This document shows positions 6,240 to 11,976 of a DNA stretch of 11,976 nt, one piece after another (the first letter of the stretch is position 1; the number at the start of each line of letters is the position of its first letter). The position numbers and the translations under genes were made by a program. Under the pieces are notes generated by a model. The model saw only the letters and a list, made by a program, of their open reading frames with translations. It made no database searches and was not told the origin of the DNA. The DNA is from CG2-30-36-16 sp964372115 (GTDB lineage Bacteria > Bacteroidota > Ignavibacteria > Ignavibacteriales > Ignavibacteriaceae), in contig CAYJPN010000060.1 in NCBI GenBank assembly GCA_964372115.1, positions 1 through 11,976 of the forward strand. The letters run 5' to 3'.

Positions 6240-6284
6240 TACACCCGTAGGGATTCGAACCCCAAACCTTCTGATCCGTAGTCA
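6240..6284 (-). tRNA. 3' fragment of tRNA-Arg(ACG): attachment-site core
   Basis: Read on the minus strand this is the 3' part of a tRNA: anticodon loop CTACGGA (anticodon ACG, + strand 6277-6279), anticodon 3' stem TCAGA, variable loop AGGTT, T arm TGGGG-TTCGAAT-CCCTA, acceptor 3' strand CGGGTGT and discriminator A. CCA is not encoded. Only three base pairs of the anticodon stem can form (6282-6284 side), and no D arm or 5' acceptor strand follows toward 6330. The gene is therefore cut in the anticodon stem. This is what remains at one end of an element that integrates in the anticodon region of tRNA-Arg. The fragment is certain; which element owns it is inferred. Confidence 0.85.
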
Positions 6285-6329
6285 CCAGGATTGGGCGTTT
6301 TTGAGTTATAAACAACGTTTTTGCGATGG

Positions 6330-6349
6330 ACTCCATACATACTCCATAC
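6330..6349 (+). repeat. Tandem ACTCCATAC repeat, possible arm sites on the other side of the core
   Basis: ACTCCATAC occurs at 6330-6338 and 6341-6349, an 11-nt period close to one helical turn. The core CCATA is shared with the CCATAG pairs on the other side of the tRNA fragment. This gives the layout arm sites, tRNA core, arm sites that an attP or a tandem att junction has. Confidence 0.4.
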
Positions 6350-6351
6350 AA

Positions 6352-6378
6352 TTCCCGCGGCTTTCCGCCGGGAAGGAG
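6352..6378 (+). promoter_or_regulatory. Leader hairpin running into the Shine-Dalgarno sequence of the right integrase
   Basis: TTCCCGCGG (6352-6360) pairs with CCG-C-CGGGAA (6365-6374), with a 4-nt loop and one bulged C. The 3' arm overlaps the first two bases of a strong Shine-Dalgarno sequence, AAGGAG (6373-6378), which lies 7 nt before the ATG at 6386. This Shine-Dalgarno sequence decides the start of the integrase. The stem may limit its translation. Confidence 0.5.
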
Positions 6379-6385
6379 TTCAGAA

Positions 6386-7441
6386 ATGTTTTTAATAAAA
6401 AACAACAAATCCGCTTACTATCAAATCGTTTATTTTGTAAACGATAAGAGAACAACACATTCCACGCGTAAGAGAACCAAAGAAGCAGCCGAGCAGTATT
6501 TAGAAGCTTTTCAAAAATTGCAACCTATCATGCCAGCGCTTTCTTTCAACGAAAAAACAAAAGCAACCAAACCAGCCTCACAAACTCTATCGGCTTATCA
6601 AAAAGAATACATCGAATATGCACAGCAAACTAAATCAAAAAAGTACGTCGATTCGATTGCATACTCATTCAAATATTTTATTAACTATTGCGGCGACCTT
6701 CCGCTGCAGCATATCGATACACGTATAGTTGATAAGTTTATCAACTCAACTTTCCAACGCACACAGCGCGGCGCTCATCATTACTACCGTACATTAAAAG
6801 CAGCATTCAACAAGGCTGTTGAATGGGATTATATTCTGGCCAATCCATTCACGAAAGTAAAATTCCCAAAGCTCTCTAAATCTTTCCCGGTTTTTATAAC
6901 TGAAGATGAATTGCTGATTATTTTAGCACATACACAATATCCCCATCTTAAAGATTTATTCACAGTTGCGTTTTATACTGGGCTTCGATTAGGCGAACTA
7001 ATAAACATGAAATGGAATTGGATTTCCTTTTCTGATGCTTCCGGTAGGGGAGAGATCACCGTAAAATGTTCAGAAGATTTTCAGAGTAAAAGCAAAAAAG
7101 AAAGAATTATTCCGATGAGCGACAAAGTGCATGGAATAATTATAAAAAGATTTAATGCCTCAATTCATTCTCAGAACGAATTCGTATTTTATCATCAAAA
7201 AGGTAAGCGCCTTTACCAAGAATCAATCAGCAAGCAGTTTAAAAAGATCGTACGCAAAGCAAACCTGAATGATAAAATTCACTTCCACACCCTGCGCCAT
7301 TCCTTTGCGTCACTATTGGTGCAAAAAGGTGTTTCTTTGTATGTTGTAAAAGAATTGCTCGGGCACGAAGATTTAGCTACAACACAAATTTATAGTCACC
7401 TGCGGAAGGAGAATTTAAGAGATGCTGTGAATCTTCTTTGA
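6386..7441 (+). CDS. Tyrosine recombinase / integrase (right module)
   Basis: This 351-residue phage-type integrase shows every catalytic residue: R201 in FYTGLRLGEL, a lysine in KSKKERIIP (about 235-238), H301 and R304 in HFHTLRHSF, H327 in LLGHEDL and nucleophile Y336 in TTQIYSHL. An N-terminal segment, YYQIVYFVNDKRTTHSTRKRT (in parts), resembles a short arm-binding domain, and residues about 65-155 form the core-binding domain. An in-frame ATG at 6326 would add 20 residues but has no Shine-Dalgarno sequence; AAGGAG in front of 6386 fixes the start there. It begins about 100 bp from the tRNA-Arg fragment and reads away from it, the usual place for an island integrase. It is unlike the left integrase in sequence. 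The helicase gene follows after 45 bp. Confidence 0.94.
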   Translation: MFLIKNNKSAYYQIVYFVNDKRTTHSTRKRTKEAAEQYLEAFQKLQPIMPALSFNEKTKATKPASQTLSAYQKEYIEYAQQTKSKKYVDSIAYSFKYFINYCGDLPLQHIDTRIVDKFINSTFQRTQRGAHHYYRTLKAAFNKAVEWDYILANPFTKVKFPKLSKSFPVFITEDELLIILAHTQYPHLKDLFTVAFYTGLRLGELINMKWNWISFSDASGRGEITVKCSEDFQSKSKKERIIPMSDKVHGIIIKRFNASIHSQNEFVFYHQKGKRLYQESISKQFKKIVRKANLNDKIHFHTLRHSFASLLVQKGVSLYVVKELLGHEDLATTQIYSHLRKENLRDAVNLL

Positions 7442-7486
7442 AAAGAGATTATGAATGACTAAATTTATAAAAAATATTTTAATATA

Positions 7487-10400
7487 TTGGTCACAATTCA
7501 ATTAACTGCCGGTTATTTTTTCGAGTCAATTAAAAAATTGTTCGATGAAACTTATCCAACAAAATCTCAAAAGTTGTTTGAGTATCTTTCCCATTTTGAG
7601 TTGGAGGCGTACGAACCTATCCCCGACCAGATTCAAGATTGTTCTCCAATTTTATCCGTAGCAAATAACATTATATGCCGAGGTTTACCTACAAGAATGT
7701 CTTACTCTTTGGAAAAGAAATTTTCTGAAATATTTTCCTATCTTGAGGAATATAAAGAGCTTGGTGGCAACTACTTTAAATTAAACAATTTAGAATCTAT
7801 TGATCAATTTTGGGAAGCTTTGCACATAATTGACCCTAGATTGAAAAAGGAAAACATTCAAATCGATTATGAGCAAAGTTTTGAAAAATTAGGTAGTGTT
7901 TACGAAGAAAATTTTTTACAGGAGCAAATACCAAATATCTTAGGTGTTCATTTTATTCAGCTTATCGAATCTCAACGCCACTTAAATGAGTTATTAAAGT
8001 TTGATGAAGTGCCAAATAATTTACAACAAAATTTTGTTGATCAGAGGGTGGATTTCTCAATTGAATATCCTTATAAACTTGACACATGTAATTATAACGG
8101 TGTTATTATTGAAATAGATGGTTCACAACATAGTGAACCCGCTCAACACCTGTTGGACATTCAACGAGATGAAACAACTAATCAACATAATTGGCAATCT
8201 ACGCGAATTAAAATTACAGAATGGCATTTAATTCATCAGAAGCTGCAATTATTAATCCAACAACAGAATGATTCTTATTTCCAAATAATAAAGCGGAACT
8301 TTGAGAAATCTCTCATTGGGGAATGGTTGGATATTCTTCAATTCGTTCTTTCTCCTATAGCAATTGCCAGGATTCAAAAAACTCTTGTAGAAGCAATGTT
8401 GAGAGGTATACTAAATCTTGATTCAAAAAAATGGTGTATATGCTTTGTTGAACGGGACGTGCCTTGTGCTGCATTAGCATTAAAGGATATTGAGGAATTC
8501 TTTGTTAATCTTTTTTCTCTCGAATATAGAGATAGAAAAATCCCTCAAATCGATTTTACCGTTTATTCTACTTCAGAATTTATTAATTCTGAATTGCACG
8601 GCATTTCTGATACTGAAATTAAAAATATCAATAACTTTAATATCGACACGAAGCGGTATGATGTGGTCATTGATATTTCAGTTCTTCAACGCACACGTAT
8701 TTCCCCCAAAATTGAATTTCTTAATCAACCAGGTTATTATTTCAAAATACGATCTGCTCATTCAATGAGGGCAAAAAGAAAAATTATTTCGTCTAATTTA
8801 TTAAATTATCCAGAATTTATAACACAAGACTCCAATGGGAATTATCTTATAAAAGATAACTTAAAACATTTCCCTATTCTGCTAGAATATTTCCTAAAAA
8901 ATATTTTTAGAAAGAATTCGTTTAAAGTTGGTCAATTACCAATTTTAAGTAGAGCGTTGGCAAATAATAATGTAATTGGGCTTTTGCCGACTGGTGGTGG
9001 CAAATCATTAACTTATCAGCTTGCAGCACTATTACAACCTGGTATCGCCGTAATCGTAGATCCAATAAAATCATTAATGAAAGATCAAGTTGATGGATTG
9101 AGAAGAAATATGATCGATAATAGTCTTTTCATAAATTCCTCATTGAATTGGAAGAAGAGAAAAGAAGCTCATAATAAAATTTCTCGCGGCGAAGTTTTGT
9201 TTATTTTTATTTCACCTGAGCGCCTCCAGATGGAAGAATTTAGAAATATTTTGCAAAGTTTAAGTGCTAATGATACTTACTTTTCCTACTGTATAATAGA
9301 TGAAGCGCATTGCGTATCGGAGTGGGGCCACGATTTCCGCACTTCTTATTTGCGTTTAGGTGAAAATGCAACTAAATATTGTAAAACAAAGGTTGGCAGC
9401 CCAGTTGCAATTATGGGTTTAACAGCCACTGCTTCATTCGATGTCCTTTCTGATATATTGCGAGAAATATCCAATCATGGTAATGTTCTTGAATCTGACA
9501 CCATTGTTCGTTTTGAAACTACTAACCGCCCGGAAATTCAATACGAGGTTGTTCCAATTGAGATTGTTCCTCCAAACAATGACATTTGGACAATTAAAAT
9601 ATTGCTTGGCGAGACAAAACAAAATAAAATAAATGAATTGCTTAACCAAATACCACATAGTTTATTTTACTTTAATAATCCAATCAATCAAGAGGAAATT
9701 TTCAACGACGCCTATAAATATGATCCCGAAAGAGAAAAACAGTTCGGTGAGTTTTCTCAAGAAAACGAATATGCTAAAATACATATTGATAATTTATCTG
9801 ATGATCCATTTTTATTCTATAACCATGAATGTTCAAATGCCGGCATTATATTTTGTCCCCACAGAGGATGGTATTTTGGAGTTACAGATAAGTATAAGAA
9901 TCCTCCTGGTAGCTTAGGTGTCAATGATAATATATCAACCCCATTCGACATTAGAAAGGGAACATTTATTGGCGTGGATAATGATAATCAGAATATCAAT
10001 GGCAGCAGAGTCGAAGAAGATAATATTGCTAACCAGGACGATTTTATTAACAACAAACTAAATCTTTTAGTTTCGACAAAAGCATTTGGTATGGGAATAG
10101 ACAAACCTAATATCCGATTTACTATTCACTTAAATTACCCGCAATCTATTGAAAGTTTTGTGCAGGAATCTGGTAGAGCTGGCAGAGATGGCAAGTTAGC
10201 TTTATCTTATATTTTATACAACGATCAGACGTTTAATATTAACGGGGTTGAAAATGAAATTGATAAAGATATTCTGGTAGATTTTCATTCAAATTCGTTT
10301 CGAGGTGAGCTAAAAGAAAAAACCATTATTTGGGAATTACTGAATACCATTTCGTTTCCTCAAATAAACAATGTGGATAGAATCAATGACCACATGGAAT

Positions 10401-11779
10401 CCCAAGATTATGATTCTCATGTCAATTTATGGGCTCATAATGGCTTAAGCCGATTATATATTAATCCAAACTATGGCTTTATAAATCTAAATAATCTTCA
10501 TCACAACAACCACGGTGTAATTAATCTTATTTATGCTCAAGATATTTATCAAATTATTATTGATTATATAAATCAAAATAGACCGCAAGGCACTAATTTA
10601 ATTCAATGGCTAACACAATTAAATGTTCAACCAGTTCAAGATGGTATTCAAATCTTACTTCAGAATAATCAAGAATTCAATTTAACAATCGGTTTTACAA
10701 ATGACTGGGAAAATATATTCTTATTGATTTCAAATTTCTTAAATTATCTTAACTTGCATATAAATGCCGAAACCATCAAAAACATTTATGGATATGGCAA
10801 TAAAAGAAAAATCAAGTTTGAAGATTTTTATAAAGCACTCAACATTCAATTAAATATTCAAAATAAAGATAGATTAAAAAAATTATTTTACCGTTTTCGG
10901 GATAAAAATGATACCGATAAAGCCGTTTATAGATTATCAACCTTGGGTATCATTAATGAATATGATGTTGATTATAGAACTAATACTTATACAATCCGTG
11001 GATATAGAAAAACTGATACTGAACTTGAAAATAGCTTAAGGTCATACTTAAAAAAGTATTATTCAGAACAACGCGTGAACAATGAGCTCAATAACATCCA
11101 CAATAGAGTGGTGGCGGATGAATTTAATTATCTTCATAAATGTGTATCATTCCTTATAAGCTTTATTTATCGTGAAATTGCTAAGAAAAGAAAACAAGCA
11201 ATCGATGATATGAAGTACGCTTGTCTTTATCGTGTGAAGTCCTCAAATAAATCTTTTAAAGATTATATTTACTATTATTTCAATTCTAAATACGCTCGTA
11301 AAAACTATATAGAAGATGGAATAAATAAATCGCTATACGATCGCTATTATGATCAGGATGATATGCCAATTGATGAAGGGGACAATATTAACGTGGTCTG
11401 GTCTTTTATTAGTTTTGTCGGTTCAGATATTAATAATTTCCGTCATCTTCGAGGCGCATGTATCCGGTTATTACAACTTCAGCCAGATTACTTTTCGCTT
11501 AATTTACTAAAGGCGTTTTCTGTATTTTCCATAGAGCAGAATAATCAAAATTTGCTTGACGATGGTATAAAAAGTCTAATCAAGGGTTTCAATCTTTATT
11601 TCGAACAGATCAAATATAATAATCTAAATTTCTTTAGTGTCATCGATCGCCTAGCAACCGAAATCAGCGCTCAAACTGCTAATGAAACACATCCGAAAAT
11701 CACAAACGCGGTTTCTTTAATCAAACTCAATGCCCATAATGCATGGTTGGCTAAAACTATTATTACTTTGGAGGAATAA
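7487..11779 (+). CDS. PD-(D/E)XK-like nuclease / RecQ-like helicase fusion, candidate defence protein
   Basis: This large 1430-residue cytoplasmic protein starts at a poor TTG. Residues about 183-248 resemble DUF559-type nucleases: VDF (D189), VIIEIDGSQH (E209, D211, H215) and a D-x-x-R (224-227), so a DNA-cutting activity is inferred. Residues about 470-910 are a RecQ-family SF2 helicase: FRKNSFKVGQ (motif 0), LPTGGGKS (500-507), IIDEAHCVSEWGHDFR (motif II, 603-618), GLTATAS (III), AGIIFCP (IV), STKAFGMGID (V) and QESGRAGRDG (VI, 893-902). A long insertion separates motifs III and IV. The RecQ cysteine zinc domain is not seen. About 500 further residues include a winged-helix-like segment near 1145-1172 and helical, Tyr/Asn-rich sequence. 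Typical RecQ is about 600 residues. It lies directly behind an integrase at a tRNA att site, a defence-island position. The helicase is certain, the nuclease likely, the role inferred. Confidence 0.9.
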   Translation: MVTIQLTAGYFFESIKKLFDETYPTKSQKLFEYLSHFELEAYEPIPDQIQDCSPILSVANNIICRGLPTRMSYSLEKKFSEIFSYLEEYKELGGNYFKLNNLESIDQFWEALHIIDPRLKKENIQIDYEQSFEKLGSVYEENFLQEQIPNILGVHFIQLIESQRHLNELLKFDEVPNNLQQNFVDQRVDFSIEYPYKLDTCNYNGVIIEIDGSQHSEPAQHLLDIQRDETTNQHNWQSTRIKITEWHLIHQKLQLLIQQQNDSYFQIIKRNFEKSLIGEWLDILQFVLSPIAIARIQKTLVEAMLRGILNLDSKKWCICFVERDVPCAALALKDIEEFFVNLFSLEYRDRKIPQIDFTVYSTSEFINSELHGISDTEIKNINNFNIDTKRYDVVIDISVLQRTRISPKIEFLNQPGYYFKIRSAHSMRAKRKIISSNLLNYPEFITQDSNGNYLIKDNLKHFPILLEYFLKNIFRKNSFKVGQLPILSRALANNNVIGLLPTGGGKSLTYQLAALLQPGIAVIVDPIKSLMKDQVDGLRRNMIDNSLFINSSLNWKKRKEAHNKISRGEVLFIFISPERLQMEEFRNILQSLSANDTYFSYCIIDEAHCVSEWGHDFRTSYLRLGENATKYCKTKVGSPVAIMGLTATASFDVLSDILREISNHGNVLESDTIVRFETTNRPEIQYEVVPIEIVPPNNDIWTIKILLGETKQNKINELLNQIPHSLFYFNNPINQEEIFNDAYKYDPEREKQFGEFSQENEYAKIHIDNLSDDPFLFYNHECSNAGIIFCPHRGWYFGVTDKYKNPPGSLGVNDNISTPFDIRKGTFIGVDNDNQNINGSRVEEDNIANQDDFINNKLNLLVSTKAFGMGIDKPNIRFTIHLNYPQSIESFVQESGRAGRDGKLALSYILYNDQTFNINGVENEIDKDILVDFHSNSFRGELKEKTIIWELLNTISFPQINNVDRINDHMESQDYDSHVNLWAHNGLSRLYINPNYGFINLNNLHHNNHGVINLIYAQDIYQIIIDYINQNRPQGTNLIQWLTQLNVQPVQDGIQILLQNNQEFNLTIGFTNDWENIFLLISNFLNYLNLHINAETIKNIYGYGNKRKIKFEDFYKALNIQLNIQNKDRLKKLFYRFRDKNDTDKAVYRLSTLGIINEYDVDYRTNTYTIRGYRKTDTELENSLRSYLKKYYSEQRVNNELNNIHNRVVADEFNYLHKCVSFLISFIYREIAKKRKQAIDDMKYACLYRVKSSNKSFKDYIYYYFNSKYARKNYIEDGINKSLYDRYYDQDDMPIDEGDNINVVWSFISFVGSDINNFRHLRGACIRLLQLQPDYFSLNLLKAFSVFSIEQNNQNLLDDGIKSLIKGFNLYFEQIKYNNLNFFSVIDRLATEISAQTANETHPKITNAVSLIKLNAHNAWLAKTIITLEE

Positions 11780-11950
11780 ATGGAAGAAGAATTACATATT
11801 GCACTAGCCGAATTGGAAAATCAATTAAACAATCTGAAAAGTTTTAATAATTCTCTAGATCAAATGAGAACCAATTCTATGGAGATTACTAGCGCGGCCA
11901 CACAAGTCGTCACTTCTCTCAATGTCAACGCTCAGATAATTCCCCAGTAA
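11780..11950 (+). CDS. Small coiled-coil protein, possibly truncated
   Basis: An ATG directly after the helicase stop codon, with GGAGGA ending 4 nt before it inside the helicase end, opens a 56-residue frame. Residues 2-30 are an amphipathic helix rich in E, L and N (EEELHIALAELENQLNNLK), a likely coiled coil; the tail is polar. It must be translated together with the helicase, so a partner or regulator is plausible but unproven. After TAA (11948-11950) the same frame stays open to the window end and again reads as lysine-rich helix (KAKKVQKI), so the stop may be a recent nonsense change or a base error. I recognise no family. Confidence 0.6.
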   Translation: MEEELHIALAELENQLNNLKSFNNSLDQMRTNSMEITSAATQVVTSLNVNAQIIPQ

Positions 11951-11976
11951 AAAGCTAAAAAAGTTCAGAAGATTCC

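Noticed and set aside
8490..8768. 92-codon frame within the helicase gene
   Set aside because: It lies wholly inside a long, well-supported coding frame and shows no motif of its own.
1..11976. CRISPR array or insertion sequence
   Set aside because: No regularly spaced direct repeats of suitable length and no transposase motif were seen; the only recombinases are the two tyrosine integrases.

Overview
The window is AT-rich and every convincing protein gene lies on the + strand. Several genes have weak or no Shine-Dalgarno sequence, and the genes present are mobile-element and regulatory types. This suggests a low-GC, Gram-negative-type bacterium, perhaps Bacteroidota or Ignavibacteriota, but no housekeeping gene is present to fix the lineage. 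The content is accessory DNA: two site-specific integrase modules meet at a fragment of a tRNA-Arg gene.

Left module (about 700-6235). A sigma-54 enhancer-binding activator (707-2570) is split by a one-base frameshift in a run of seven T. Its N-terminal sensor region looks like a degenerate macro domain. Downstream is a well-formed -24/-12 sigma-54 promoter (2698-2714), with a 34-bp dyad about 100 bp upstream of the expected transcription start, where an activator would bind. This promoter faces a co-directional series: a lysine-rich protein (2789-3466), an unknown protein (3540-4115), a zinc-ribbon protein with a possible RraB-like domain (4195-4635), an excisionase-like protein (4655-4963) and a tyrosine recombinase (4967-6007). 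Two covarying hairpins sit exactly 31 nt before the start codons of the second and third genes. The working idea is that a ligand-sensing activator switches on a small operon, possibly including the element's excision and integration genes.

Junction (6008-6385). This noncoding stretch holds paired CCATAG repeats, a bidirectional hairpin terminator, and the 3' part of a tRNA-Arg(ACG) gene on the minus strand. The tRNA part runs from the anticodon arm to the discriminator base, and its 5' half is missing. Beyond it lie a second pair of repeats and a leader hairpin. It looks like an attachment core flanked by integrase arm sites, and therefore either the junction of two tandem elements or an attP of a circular form.

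Right module (6386 to the window end). A second, canonical tyrosine integrase is followed after 45 bp by a 1430-residue protein that joins a PD-(D/E)XK-like nuclease to a RecQ-like helicase and a long C-terminal region. A small coiled-coil gene follows directly. An integrase next to a tRNA att site followed by a nuclease-helicase is a typical defence-island layout, so this is a candidate anti-phage module. Its start region, like the activator gene, may carry a homopolymer indel.
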